A program made the position numbers and the translations under genes. Source: Psettodes erumei (Eukaryota; Chordata; Actinopteri; Pleuronectiformes; Psettodidae). Taken from it: a DNA stretch of 64,000 bases. The stretch lies in NCBI GenBank assembly GCA_016785225.1, contig JAFBJZ010000381.1, positions 483,501 to 547,500 on the forward strand, read 5' to 3'. Under the pieces are notes generated by a model. It was given only the letters and a program-made list of their open reading frames with translations, did no database searches and was not told the origin of the DNA. Positions 12,135 through 25,500 of the stretch are shown here, piece by piece. Position 1 is the stretch's first letter; each line of letters opens with the position of its first letter.

Positions 12135-13771
12135 ATGGCGATCCCTATAGCCATCTTGGACTGTGATCTGCTCTTACATGGTCGAGGTCATAAGACCCTG
12201 GACCGTTTTGACCTGGACTCCGTCTCAGACGACTTCCTGCTCACACAATTTGGCTTCCCCAGAGAGTTCATACTGTATCTGGTGGAATTACTCCGAGAAG
12301 TATGTCCTCGTCCTCAATGTGTGACTGCCATTAATGTGTCTTTCTCTAATCTGCACGTCCTACCATCTTATGTTTGTCTTTTATTATTTCTGTGCATAAG
12401 GCTCTCAGCAGACGTACCCAGCGGTCCAGAGCCATCAGTCCCGAGGTCCAGGTGTTGGCTGCCTTGGGCTTTTACACATCTGGATCATTTCAGACGTCTA
12501 TGGGAGACACTATAGGGATCAGCCAGGCTTCAATGTCCAGATGTGTGTCCAACGTGACCAAAGCCCTGGTGGAGAAAGCTCCTCAATTCATTGTGTTCAA
12601 CAGGTAGGACACCATACAACTGAGGTCTCAGGGGTTTCATAAGTAAAACAACCCATGCAGCTCAACCTGTTTGAAGGCAAATGAGGTGAAAAGCAAAAGG
12701 AAAGAAAATATATTATTACAGTAATAATAATGCTTTCATAACAGGGATCCCTCCAGCAGAGAGCAGACCTCCCAGGACTTTCAGAGAGTGGCAGGATTTC
12801 CAGGAATTCTTGGGGTGCTGGACTGTGTTCAGGTTTGTTATAATATACTGTATTCACACTTTTGATCACTCTGTATGTGTGTGCCTTCTCCTTTATATAA
12901 TGATCATCTTCTACAACAGGTAAATGATCCCTCTTCCTCAGTCGTTTTTGCTCTTCATCTCCAGGTCGCCATCAAAGCTCCAAACAGTGAAGACTCGTCA
13001 TATGTGAACAGGAAGGGGTTTCACTCGGTGGGCTGCCAGCTTGTTTGTGATGCCCGGGGGTTGCTGCTCAGCGCAGAGACCCACTGGCCAGGTGGACTCA
13101 AGGACGCAGATGTGCTGGAAAGATCCGCCCTCCACAAGCAGCTGCAGGACATCGAGAAGGGCTGGCTGCTGGGTGAGACGTCTGAGAAGTCCACACGTGT
13201 TAGCTGTTGGATCATAGTGCAGAGGTGAGAGGTTCAAAGTTTTCCTGTTTCCTAGGTGACCGTCGTTACCCTCTCAGGAAGTGGTTGATGACCCCTGTCG
13301 AAAGCCCAGAATCCCCTGCGGAGTTTCAATATAATCTGGCCCACACTGCTACACATGAAATAGTGGACAGAACCTTTAGAGCCATCCAGACCAGATTCAG
13401 ATGTTTAGATGGCACCAAAGGATACCTACAGGTATTCTATTATGTTCTATTGACTCTCTTCTGCGATGATTACATTTGTTTTCCACATTCTGAGTTTCCC
13501 ATCCATTAATTTCTCTCATCCAATAGAGTTCAGACTAATCAGAGGTGTGATGATCCTCTCCTGTGTGCAGTATTCTCCAGAGCGGAGTTCGTCCATCCTG
13601 CTGGCCTGCTGCGTCCTCCACAATGCTTCCCTGCAGTCTGGATTAGACGCCTGGACCCTGGAGAGGACAGACCCCCTAGAGCAGCCCGAGAGCCTGGAAC
13701 AGAGACCAGAGGACCGGGACAGCCAGGCAGAGGACCTCAGAAAACAACTCATTCTCAAAGATTTCAGCTAA
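12135..13771 (+). CDS. harbi1: Harbinger transposase-derived protein HARBI1
   Basis: Domesticated PIF/Harbinger transposase. In vertebrates it is a nuclear protein working with the Myb-like partner NAIF1. Exons: 12135-12299, 12401-12603, 12745-12832, 12965-13172, 13256-13431, 13571-13771 (stop 13769-13771); phases agree and give 346 aa versus about 349 in human. The start MAIPIAILDCDLLL matches the family start. The helix-turn-helix-like part contains AISPEVQVLAALGFYTSGSF and GISQASMSRCVSNV. The RNase H-like DDE fold gives D149 (GVLDCVQ) and D223 (WLLGDRRY). The third position, Glu in human as I remember it (VIEKTF), is Asp259 here (IVDRTF). The C-terminus carries SPERSSSILLACCVLHN. The gene is a single-copy intron-containing host gene with no terminal inverted repeats seen. 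Adjacency to atg13 matches the human arrangement. Confidence 0.95.
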
Positions 13772-14330
13772 ACTGCCAGCTGGATTCAGGACACAAGCAG
13801 ATTTAAACAGTAGTCAGATCAAAAGAGGTCAAAGGTGATCAAGACTAAGTCAAGACTGGGACCAGAGTAAATTATCTTTTACATGAATATCACAAGAGCA
13901 ATAACGTCCACAGACACGGTGTTGCTGATGCAGTTTTTTAATATTTTGCTGGTTTCTACTCTACTGACTACACTAAGATAACATAGTTATATATGGAGGA
14001 ACATGCAAGGCACTATACAACAAACCAAGACAACATTATATCCCGACACATTTCAAACAACTGAACTCCCTGGAGTGTGCTGGATTATTCTCAAGGTCAG
14101 AATAATCCAGCACCACCTGGGCTTTCACAACCATTCAAACTGTGTGAAGCTACTGTGTCGTCCAGGTTTCTTTACAAGTGGAAAAAGTCACCTACCCTGG
14201 TATTTTTTTTTAAATCCCTCCCCACTTTCTGCCCCCCCTAAAAATCCACAGATTTTCTCCTGATAATTTTCCCTTTCCCACCTAATTCCACAGGTTAAAT
14301 TCTTGGACTATGTCACAATACAAAAACCAA
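13772..14330 (+). other. harbi1: harbi1 3' flank / 3' UTR
   Basis: Non-coding sequence after the harbi1 stop. I saw no AATAAA before 14785 on this strand, so the 3' end of harbi1 is unresolved and may overlap the creb3l1 3' UTR tail-to-tail. No protein frame was recognised. Confidence 0.35.
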
Positions 14331-15193
14331 GGCCCTTTATTTACAACATCTGCACATTGGGTTGTCATGTTGTTTATGTACACCGATGCATTGAGACTGT
14401 AAAAGGGTGAGAATGACAGGATGGTTGCACAACGGGCTGCAGTCATGTGATGTTTTCGTGTACGCTCACAGCATCAGGTACACAAAATGAAAAACAAAGT
14501 GGAAAAAGAGAAAATCTTCCTAAACTGTAATGTTGTGGAGATCAAAATGGCCCCTGACTGATTTGGACTGGGACATCTGTTTGGACTTGAAGGAAGACCA
14601 TGACATTTTTTCATGAATGTCTGTATCACATTGTCAGAGTAGTGGTGAAGAAATATATTTTTATAAATGTCATGGTGTTCCTTCAAACTGTGGCGAGAAC
14701 AAAGCTGTATCTATGTTTTACTTCCTGGAATGTTTCAGTCCCATGTTTGGCTTCTTCAATATATACACACTTTCTACAAACAGGAATAAATACAACATGC
14801 ACTGCTGTCGCATGAGCACATTTCGTATTGTTGTTTCATATGTTTTCTCTGCTGCTAAAGAGGTTGTAGGATGTATTTTTCTATTTTACAAGTCTGCAGT
14901 TGGTTTGTCATGAATTTCTGTGACTTTTTGGGTCAAGCCCGAAGGTAAAAAATACAATTTTGTTTAAATTTAGTGTAAATTGTACACGTTAATGGTGTTT
15001 TAAAATCACGAGGGAACAAAAAAAAGCCCCTCTGGGTTTTCATGCGACAGCAGTGAAACATAAACACTGTATTACAGTTAAAAGACACAAATAGATCATG
15101 TCAGTTTTACAATCCATGAAACACCATGTAAACTACACACCATCTTGTAAAACTTCACATCATCCTCAATGCCAAAACACAACATACAATTCC

Positions 15194-15265
15194 TTTTTTT
15201 TTTTTTGCATAAAATAAATATGCCCTTTTTTGATGCTCAGAATATATTATAAGTTGTATTTTTGT
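15194..15265. repeat. Local direct repeat, copy 1
   Basis: A T-run followed by gcataaa-taaatatgc-cttttttgatgctc and an AT-rich tail. It recurs in the same order and orientation about 144 bp downstream with scattered changes. Confidence 0.7.
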
Positions 15266-15337
15266 CGTTTTTTTTGTAAACATTATTTAGAAAAATGAGA
15301 CAATAAGATAAACTAACCTTAAAAACAAGTTCAGTAT

Positions 15338-15400
15338 TTCTTTTTTTGTTGCATAAATTAAATATGCTCTTTTTTGATGCTGCAAATATATTACATATAC
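15338..15400. repeat. Local direct repeat, copy 2
   Basis: Second copy of the segment at 15194-15265. It shares the order T-run, gcataaa, aatatgc, cttttttgatgct, aatatatta. Confidence 0.7.
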
Positions 15401-15969
15401 AATTTTTTTAATTCCATAAAAAATACTTTCATATTTCCCAACCTCTCTCAGAACCCCTGTAACGGTCCCTGGATATGAAAATATGGTTTCCCGACCAAAA
15501 TAATGCAAAGTTGTGGTCAGAATTTGAAAGCAGAAAATGACTTAACTGCAAAGATAGATTTTTTTAAAAAACGGAAAAATAAAACATGTTTACTCCAGCT
15601 GAAAACCCCTGACGTGAACTGTCTTTTTAAGTTGTTCAAATCAAGGCTGTCTCGGGGCAAAGTTGAATGAGCCGCAAAGCTTTTACTGCTTTGCCGCCAA
15701 ACACCTGCACGTGTACGTGAAAGAAAATGTTCAGACGATTAGAAAAAGCCAGCCATGATTTAAAACAAACAACGTGGAATCAAGTCAGAGTCACATTTCC
15801 AGGTTTATAATTACACGTGTTGGTATTAGGTGTAAGGCCAAGTTAGTCATGTTTGACCGAAGTAAGTGAAAGGCACTTTTTCAAATGGCACACGACAGGT
15901 TTGTTTTCAGCACACCCGTGTCTTGTTTTGGGCGAAATGTGTTGGCAGCGTCGCACACGCGTTGCACTC

Positions 15970-16252
15970 TACAGGAGCTGAAATGATTATTCGATTAGCT
16001 GATGGCGGTAAATCAATCAGCCACAATTTTGATCATCGATTCATCGCGTATAAGTCGTTTAAAAATACCAGAAATCTTGTCTGTCTTTTTAACCAGTGTA
16101 AATCGGATTATTTGGGTTTTGGACTGCTGGTCGGAAAGCAAAGACATTTGATGACATCACCTTGTGATTAAGTTATTAATGAATTGATCAAAAGAATAAC
16201 CAGCGGATGGTCTGATCACGCTAATCGTTTGTTGCAGCCCTTGGTTAACGGG
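15970..16252. mobile_element. Degenerate MITE (GGGCTGCAAC-type)
   Basis: The left end GGAGCTGAAATGATTATTC and the reverse complement of the right end AAGGGCTGCAACAAACGATTA are imperfect inverted repeats. Between them the segments attttgatcatcgattcat and ggattatttgggttttgga match a non-autonomous DNA-transposon family I know to be abundant in teleosts. The element is about 280 bp with no open frame. Target-site duplications are not clear. Confidence 0.75.
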
Positions 16253-16799
16253 ATTGGTTAAGAATGACGTCCTGACGTAAACCTCAAACCCACAGTGGAG
16301 GTCCATCAAGTTATGCGTATATATGTACAAAGGTGCGAAGTGTATCATTCATATCATTCATAAAGCTCTTTGCTGCAGCGAGAGTGGCTGTGGTCACGAA
16401 CAATAGTTCTAAGTCTGTTTGGTTCTTTATCCTTAAAATGCTATAAATTGCATCTGTAATTCACCATTTACTGTCTGGAAGCTGCATGTTTTTAATTAGT
16501 CTCTATTTTAATCTCTAAAAATGGGAATTTGAATAATCAGGTCCCTTTCAAATCAAGTACATTCAGGCGTAGCAGAGAGGTGAAGCGCTACGTACGAGCA
16601 GGGCACCGGCAGAGCCAGTCGCTCGCTTACAGGGACGAGGAGGGACGTGCTGACGGAGTAGTGCAGACACGGGCAGGTCTTGGTCCAGTTGGGATGTTGA
16701 TCTGAAGCCCGCTGAGTTCAGGGATCTGGAGGTTTTGGGGCTTTTTAGGGGCCAGAGGATGAGAAGTCACAAGAGGAGGGGGGTGGGTCACGCGGTTTG

Positions 16800-19489
16800 T
16801 CAGAAAAACTCCGAGACTCCGTCGAGTTTTGTTTCTCTGAGGAAAGGAGAGAGGAGAGGGATTATTTTTGTTTGACACGGGCCACGTAAAGGATGACAGC
16901 GTGAGTGTGTTTCGCACCTCCGGTCTAACTCGGGCCCAGTCGTCTGGTTGCTGTGGGCGTCAGCTGTGTAACGGCTCGTCTGGATGTGGGAGCGGGCTTC
17001 TGCCTGTGGCCTCTCCCCTTCTGATGTCACGGCGCTCTCCTCCAGCGGAGCCCCTTCGTTGTAGAAGAGCAGGCTGCGGGAGCGGACTGGAACACGTGCA
17101 GACACACGTATAGCGCATTAAAAAACAGAACAGGGTCGGCTGATGATCTGTTAGCTTGGCCACAACCTTCTCTTCCCCCCCTCCAGACATCTCCGCAGTT
17201 CCTGGCACCATTTCCAATATGGCTGATTTCAGAATTTGAGCTTGAGCTGAGAGTTTTTCCCTCACCACTCACTGTATAGTTCTTGGCATGATGGAGTGGT
17301 ACTTAACATGATGACAGCCTGACATTTGAGGTTTCACAAGGGTAAGTGGTTGACGAGAGTGAATTTATAGGGAAGCGGAATGCAGCATATATCAAAATTT
17401 GATACCGTTTCTCTGGACATCGCATACTGCTCACACACTGCGCGCAAATAGGAGGGTTCGTGCTCAAAATATGTGCAGACCTACCCTGACTGGTGGTGTA
17501 GAGGTCCGCTGATGGGAGAGGAGGGGAGGAAGAGGAGTGAGAGGAGGAGGAGGAGGAGGAGGAGGTCAAAGAGGAGGTGTGAGTGAGGAGGGAGAGGGAG
17601 GAGAGGCAGGGGGAGAAGGAGCCCAACACCAGGACGAAACACACGGCCATCATCTGCACAGAGAGGGGAGGAAGACACTCCTGTTAATACGCAATCACAA
17701 TGGAATGATAATACACATGGGCTATGAACATGGGGAGGGGGGTATCCATTTGACATGCAGCCTTAGAAACTGAACAGAAAACGAATCGTGAAATTATGTT
17801 GCAGAGCTTCAGTAGTGACAATGCGTGTGGATCAGCGTTTACCATGAGGCACGTTCCTGTTTGAGTTGAGGCCATTTTACAAGAGCGGGGAACGACTTTC
17901 CCCGAAATCAGCGACTGGAGCTTCTGGAGCTGCTGCAGGAGAGACCTGGAGAGAAGGAGGCAGATCGTATTTTTTTTTACAGAAGAACGTCCAACACCTG
18001 CCTGCCCTGATGTGGGACTGACACAAAACACACACTCTACTTTTAAGTCATTCAAAGCCTGCGGTTTTGGTAAAAGGATAATAGTTGGAGGACTTTTAAA
18101 TACAGCTGGGGTGTAGGAGGTTTGACCTGTTAAGATTTTTATATTTCAATCAAATCCTCCTGTTTGGTCATGGTTGTGAGTTCGAGTCTGAGAGGAAGAG
18201 CAGCCTGCGAGGTCAAACTCAGGGCAGGCAGCACCAGCGGGGATTCGCCTCTCTTTAATGAGCGCGTGTTTACGTCCACAGTGTGTGCATTCGCACACAT
18301 GCCTCGACTCTCCGTCCACCACTAAGTACAGCACGCTGCGAACATGTGAAGCCACCGGGAACCGCAAAGAGAGTTATACATACACGGAGACATGCAATTT
18401 ATTCCGCCCAAAACACACCATGTCCCTCCTGAGGATTTCTCCGCTCTGGAGTGCCTCTCGACGCCGGGCTTCGCAGTTAACGCTAACCACCCCATTTGCT
18501 GTTGCGTGCCGCTGGGATGCGAATCGGGCCGAGCGCGCGGGTTGAAACACGACAACGAAGCGCGTCGGTGGGATCTGGAGAGCAGGGTTCTGATGGTATG
18601 AGCCGTCGGGGGCTGCAGGGACGCACTCCGACCACTGAGCGGAGACAGAGGACCAGTCGCTGCCCAACCCGCTTCGAAGTCAGTCATTTATCAAGTCGGA
18701 CATTAAAAGATGTATATTTGGTGACCGGACGAAACGGAGGAGCAGAGAGTCGGCGTGTCGATACGTTGTGTCGCATTTTGCCAGCTGCAGGGAACTTACA
18801 TGGGATGATGCTAACCAGCATCCCTCAGGCAGGGCCTGAGATATAGAATACTTCCAAAAAGGTCATGCTGGTGGACTGGGTGAATTGCAAAGTGCGTGCT
18901 TTTAAATATACAAACGTAAATTAACGGTGCTGCGAGTCGTGATGAGGCGCGCTCTTTTCGTTTGAGGGGAGCTGCGCTTGCACTTTCCCCTCGCTTTAAG
19001 CGTCCGCGCTAATATAAGCCGAACGTATTGTCTGAACCATCACGAGCGATGACGTCATTCGAAAACGTCCAAACATCCCCGCAGAGGCCCTGCTCGAGCG
19101 TCTGGTCAAGCTGCGAGTCAAACTGCAACACTTTTTCAGTTGGAGCCGCGACTATTCTTGTACAGCTAATAAACCCCGTAGCACGAATCCAGTTCTGCAT
19201 GATTCAGACGCGCGGTACAAAAAAATAAAAAAAAATTAAATAAATAAAATGCTGCACAGAGAACAAAATGACCACTAATAAGTGCATTTGGGGCATTTTT
19301 AGGAACTGGGATCTTAAATTTAGTTCAGTCGTTTAAGAACTTTTTTTTTTTTTTCCTTTCTTTCTTTTTGAAGACCCACACGTATTCTGGACTTTATGTG
19401 AGAGTGAGCGTGCTGTGTGCTGACTCATGTTTCCCCGCTTTGTGCCAACTCATTGTTCCTGCGGGTGGCGGTTTAACGTATTCATCTGT

Positions 19490-19528
<39 letters not shown>

Positions 19529-22500
19529 GGGGGGGGGTGCCTACCATGATGAAAGCTACTGTTAACTCGCAGCTTTAATGACAGACTGACGCTGCCACAG
19601 ACAGACAGACTTTGGAGAGACAGACCCCCCCACCCCCACCCACCACACCACACCCTCCCACCCACCCACCCACCCATCTACCCACCCGCTCCAGGATAAC
19701 AGCGACTTGGTTTCATATTGTTATAATAACAGAGGAGCCCCGTGGAGCTGGATGAGGCTACACTTTGCTTATGGGGCAGATAAATTTCTTTCCAGAATCC
19801 TATAATTCTCTCAGTATAATTCACTGTATACAGTATATACAGCGCGCTCCAAAGGTTTTTACCGGCACACAGCATAAAAGCCAGTATGCATAACCTGGAG
19901 AGGAGTGCTTTTGTTCTCTGAAGACCACTCTCCAGCAGAGAGCTCTTGCCTGCAGTTATAATAATCGTTATTTCTCCAGGAAAGATTAGAAGAGAGATTA
20001 AATGAAAAATGAGACCCAGTTCCTGCGGCCCCGCCGCAGCTGAGATGGCTCAGCTCTCAGATTGCCAGGCCGCATTCTTTCCCGACTTGTTGCTGCTCTC
20101 GGCGATGATGATATCCAAACATGATCGCCTGGCCGGCGCGTCGACAGCTCGAGTCCGTTCGGAGGCGCGGCGCTGACATCGGCGCGCGCGGGGCCTCTCA
20201 CCTGTTGGCGGTCTCCAGGTTTTCGACTTTTCTCCACAGGTCGCTGTTCTCTGACGTGTAGCTCTCCACCCTGACGCACACAGACGCAGATGTCAGACTT
20301 TCAGATCAGAAACATCGGCATCGTGTTGAAAGATGAATCAAGAGCTCAGGTTCAAGAGCAAAAAATGAAGACGGCGCAGAGGATGAGAGACCGTCTGCCA
20401 TCCCTGCTAATCCTATTGATCTCTCTTATAAATTCAACATTTTCACTAATCTCCAGCTTTCTTCCTAATCCTCCTGATCTCCTCCTTGCTTTGGATCCGG
20501 CTCATTCATACCGCCTCCTGCGAGTTTCTTTCTGGGGACGGGGGGGTCATCCCATAATTCTGTCCTCATGTAGAAGAAGGACACAGTATATAAAGAGGAG
20601 GATTTCTGTTACCTCCTCTTACCCCTCTGCGCTCTTCATTCAGTGAAAAGATGAGCACGACGCTCTCTCTTTGCTCGAGAGGGACTTTTTTTTTTTTAAA
20701 AAACACCTGCAGGATCCTCTCCGGGTATTTATCAAATGACTGCACCGATTTGCTTTCTTTTTTTCCTCTGCAAATGAAAGCTGAACAAAACATTTTCATC
20801 TCTCGCTCACTCTCCCCGGTCAGAGGCTCGTTGAATGCGGCCCATGTGTTCAGCGGGTTATTGGAGTCCCGCCACCGCACGGAATGGTCAGAATAACACA
20901 GGAAAGAAAAAGGAAGGAGGAGAAAGGAATTTATGTTCACAGTTGCCGGGATGGGAACTGGTGAGATGTAACCCCCACGAAAAAAAAAAAAAAAAAAAAA
21001 AAAAAATCACGCAGGTTTGCCGGAGTCTGCTGCCGGGCCGCCTCCAGTTCAAATCCCCTGCAAAGCTCTTGTGTCTGTTACCACGCTCTGCTCTGAAGCA
21101 GTTGGGAAAACCTCTCAATACAAAAAAAAAAAAAAAAAGTACTGCCTCTCAGCTCCACTTCGAATGCCAAGTTCACTTCAGCATTACACAATTCTATCTT
21201 TTTATCTCCTTTGCCAGTTGTATTTTTCATTCTTGGTGCGAGTCATACACATTAAGTCGAACGCAATTATGTATAAAAAGGGCCTATGGTTAGATTCAGC
21301 TCAGGGGAAAAAAAAAAAAAACCTCACTGACCAACATGGCTGCCATCTGGACCAAATACAGTACTCCTGAATACATTGTTAGACAGCTCGGAGGCGTGGA
21401 AGCAAAATGTATTCATTTCATACAGTAACTATGGAACCCACATTAATTGGAAAGGTTATGAACTCATAACAGATCAAGCTTGAAGGGTAAGTCAACATCT
21501 TATTCCTGCGGCCACTGTTATGATGTGGTACGGCGACTTGAGGGAGAGAGAGAAAAAAAAGGGGGTTTGGAAGTCGCAAAATGACAGACAGAAGCAAAGG
21601 TAAACTGAAAGAAGTGGAGAAGGGATGGAAAAATAAGGGCAACGAGGGATTTTTTTTTTCTTTTTCCGAGCCTTACTTTTTCTCCAGACATTCCACATAC
21701 TCTTTCTTCTTCCTCCGACTCTCCTGAGCGGAGATCTGGGAAGAAAAACAGAAACAAATTATGATTAACCATTGTTTTGAGTAATTTACAGGGATTTTTT
21801 TTTTTTTTTTGGAGTCTCAGGCATTTCCTCAGGTGGGGCGGGAGAGCAGTCCCGAGCAAATGTTTAGTATAACGATGCTGTGGCCGTAACTACTTGTGTT
21901 TTCGCGTCACCATTTGATTCATGTCTTTTGGACACTCAATTCAACTTATTCACAAGAAGCGGCAGTCCGAGTCATCGATGCCGTGATTGGCTGATGAGCT
22001 GTACCTTATTCTTGATCTTCCGTCGGACCCTCTTCAGTGCCTTCTCTTCACTCTTGGTGAGAGGGAGTTTGTTGGGGACCGGGTAGCCCTCGGCAACCAG
22101 GGTCCTCTTCTCTTCTTCCGTCAGCATCAGGGGGCCTGAGCCCTGCAGCTTCTGCGCGACAGAACAAGCACTTCAGCGACATATTTGCAACCGCTATCGA
22201 CGCCGTCGCCTCAAAATAAACCCCGCGTGGGGCCGACGTCTGCCGCTAGGAGTTAAACTGATTCACCAAATCCTCGAGACGCTCTGTGTCCGATTACCCG
22301 CGTCACTCTCGGCTGCGAGAAGAGATTAATGAGAAAGGAATCGAAACCCGATGACTCGACGGAGTCAGACGTTGGCTCTTATCCCTCGCAGACTTAAACT
22401 CTCAAACCTCCTTGTTAAATATCATCAACACGAGATTCTTTTGCTGTTCTTTGTTCAGATGCACCGTTTCCACATCTTTTTTTTTTTTTTTTTTCTTTTG

Positions 22501-25500
22501 CTGACGCAGAGCAATTTTGTGTAAACATGTGGCCATAGGGAATTACATTATTGCACTAGTACAAATGTGATTCATTTGTTCTGGAAAAAAAAAGCTGCTG
22601 AATCAGACAGACGTTGGTCAGATGCTGATATATTCTGATTTTCACTGAACGGGCTGATTTAACCCCAAAACTGCAGCTGGTTTCCAAACCGAAATCCCCT
22701 CAAACTAATTCTCTCCATCCACAGTGGGAGGCAAGTTAACAGAGACACGAGACGTGAACAATAATTTCATCCACCATGCACGTTACAAGTGGAATTAGCG
22801 ATATCGTCAACAACAAATGCTCCGCCCTGTTTACCGGTCGTTTGCGGGGCCGCGACGTCCCGTTCACGGGCAAGAGCGCTCCTCATGTTCTCGTACTCAC
22901 GTGTGGCGCAGTGAGGAGAGGTGAGGAGGAGATGGCCGAGGAAGAGGAGGAGGCGGAGGAGGAGGCCCGACCTCCCGGCCTCTGCTGCGGTTGAGGGGAG
23001 GCAGGGGGCAGGGGCAGGTGCGGGGAGGAGGGAGGCAGGGAGCCGTCGCTGTCGCCGTGGTTACTGCTGGGAGGGGTGGGCGGGAGCTGGAGTCCGTCGT
23101 CTGCAGAAGAGGAGAGCGACTGAGTGAGTGCTCCTGCCTTTAACTGAGGTTGGTCTCCGTTTCCTTCATTTCCATTTACACCAAATCTGAAATTCTAAAA
23201 TCTTCAAACAGATTATTTGAATCATTCTGGCATTGGACACAGTCTTTGACTTTCCTTTGGGCAGTTTCTGGACTGGACGAGGTTTTGAGAGAGATGTTTT
23301 CATAACGTATGGTTCTGTCGGTGCTGCACGTACCACTGGGCAGGCTGAGATACTGTCCAACCTCCCCGGGTTCATCTTTTATGGCCAGGGGCTTCATGTC
23401 ATCTTGGCTGCGCTCCTGCCGACACAACAGAAGCACAAAGATCCTCGAACATTGCCCCCAGAAGCGGCTGGTCAAATTGTGGCAGGGCGGGACGCTAACC
23501 GTGTGTTTCCAAGCCGATCCTCTGTGCGGGGGGGCGGGGCTTAATATGAGAGGCGGGCCTTCCAGAGGCTGAGGATCTAACCTTTGACCCACGTCAGGTT
23601 CCTCCTGCTTCACCAGGATGGCGGACAGGTCCTGACTGAAGCTCCATTCAAACTCTAAAGGAAAAAGGCAGAACACCAGAGAATAAATGCCCACACGTCC
23701 ATATAACAAAGTGAAAGCGATATTAACTTCTAGGTTTGTACGGAATCTAAAACGCACGTGAGAAAGGGCCAACTTTTTGAAGCCAAACTCCACTGAGCAG
23801 TTCAGCCACTTCAAGCGCCTTAAATCCAGCCTGGAAAGCTCCTTTAAAAAGAGCTGGACGAGCTGAAATATTCGGGGCAACTTTGGTAAACAAATGGCTC
23901 CCTCTCCGGGGAGGCTTTGCTGTAGGTCTTCCAATGGGAAGTAAGTGGATGCTTGTAAATCACACATTCAAAAAGAGCTTCCCCAAATCATGGGAGCGCT
24001 TCCTGACGAGGCCGGTTATTACAGGGCTGCCGGACGACGTCGCGCTGGCAACCGCGGTGCATAATTTGTCTTCCAATGAGCGAGCATCTCTGCCCTGAAA
24101 TAAAAAGGCACGGGCTGAACCGGGCAGCTCGTCCTTCGGCGTCCATCCCCGGAGGAAAAAAAAACTATCCAGATTTCATACACTGCAGAAAATATGCATA
24201 ATTGAGTGACCCGACAATGAGGTCAGAGTGCCATTTTAAAAAGGCAAAACACAATGAGGATATATACTTCTCGCAGCATGTCACAGGTACTCCATTGTTT
24301 AGTCTGCTGTAACCTGCAGAAAGTATTTTTAGGGACATAAGTGCCAGTGCAGGGCTGCAGAGAAGTTAGTCACAGGCACTCCTGGTGGATTCAGTGTCCT
24401 AGTGGGCAAGCTGATGAAGAGGCACCGGTCCTCCCTGCCAGCTCCTGAAATTAACTCTGAGGTGGGGGGGGGGCAGATGTTTTTAATGCGGAGCATCATT
24501 ACCATTCTTCATTGAAAACACATGTGAGGTGCGGGGAAGGAGAAGAAATCAGTCAGAGGGAAGTCATAATGTGGCCCGAATCGTCCAGTCTCGCAGAGGT
24601 CGCCTGTCAAGTATGTTAAAAAAAAAAACCAAACTGCTGCTGATGATGATGATGATGATGGGGGGGGCGAGCACCATCGCATCTGTCTGCCTGTAGGCAC
24701 GCATGTCAGGGACAAGCTCCGTGTGACTGGCCCACATAAACAACAAGGTGGTACTTGAGAGCTTACATTATATTTAGACTTCACCGTCGACTTTTCCAAA
24801 ACTTCCTCCTCCAGTGGGATAAGGGCAGCCTTGACTCCCACACAGCCTGGTAACCCGCGCGAGAGCCCGCTTCTCCACCGCCACCACCGCCGGACTTCTC
24901 AAAGAGCCTCTGTGACATTATAGGATTTTTATGGAGGGGAGTGGCTGCAGGACGCCGAGCGAGCTGGATACCTGCGGCGGGGAGAGCCGGGGGAAACAGC
25001 TGCTTTTTGCGCTCGCGCTCCAGGTTTGACTCCGCGCGCCGTCCCGAGCCAACCTGACTCCGCTTGGAGAGACAGAATCCAGATGTGAAAAAAAAAAAAA
25101 TCAAGAGGATTATATAATCCAAATTTAACCGACAGGGGTGGCCCTCCCTCTTACAGTTCCACCCTGATCTCTCCATCAGGTTTCACATGAGGGGACGGAG
25201 CTTCCGTGACGTCACCCGCAGGTTTGCGAGCTGCCGTTCCAAGGCCTCGGCGATTCGGCCGCTGCCATCTTGGCCTTTTGAAACCGGGCGCAAACTCAGT
25301 GTGAAAATGTTTACTGAAGTCATAAATCCAGCGAGAAGTTCAATCGTTTTCTCATCGACTTCCATACAAACCGACCGGTGGAGTCGCCCCCTAACGGTCA
25401 TTCGATACGATACAGATTAAAGGCACTTCGGCGTTTATTTGCGCAGCGCTCGTCCACGCAGCATGATGAAGTTTATTATGGTGGACCCGCCGGTGGGTCT

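Larger units (their letters stand above)
14336..16799 (-). other. creb3l1: Probable creb3l1 3' UTR and 3' flank
   Basis: AT-rich, non-coding sequence after the creb3l1 stop. Minus-strand AATAAA at 14336-14341 is a candidate distal poly(A) signal. The stretch holds a locally duplicated about 60 bp AT-rich segment (15194-15265 and 15338-15400) and a MITE (15970-16250). On the plus strand there are AATAAA hexamers at 14785-14790 and 15213-15218 that harbi1 could use. Confidence 0.4.

Noticed and set aside
12135..13771. Active Harbinger transposon
   Set aside because: It has a transposase fold, but the gene has six exons, matches the single-copy host gene HARBI1, sits next to atg13 as in human, and shows no flanking inverted repeats or target duplication.
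21017..21060. tRNA or SINE B-box (AGTTCAAATCC)
   Set aside because: There is no matching A-box or cloverleaf around it.
20981..21338. Retroposon suggested by long A-runs
   Set aside because: I found no element body, A/B boxes or target duplication. The runs may be simple mononucleotide repeats.
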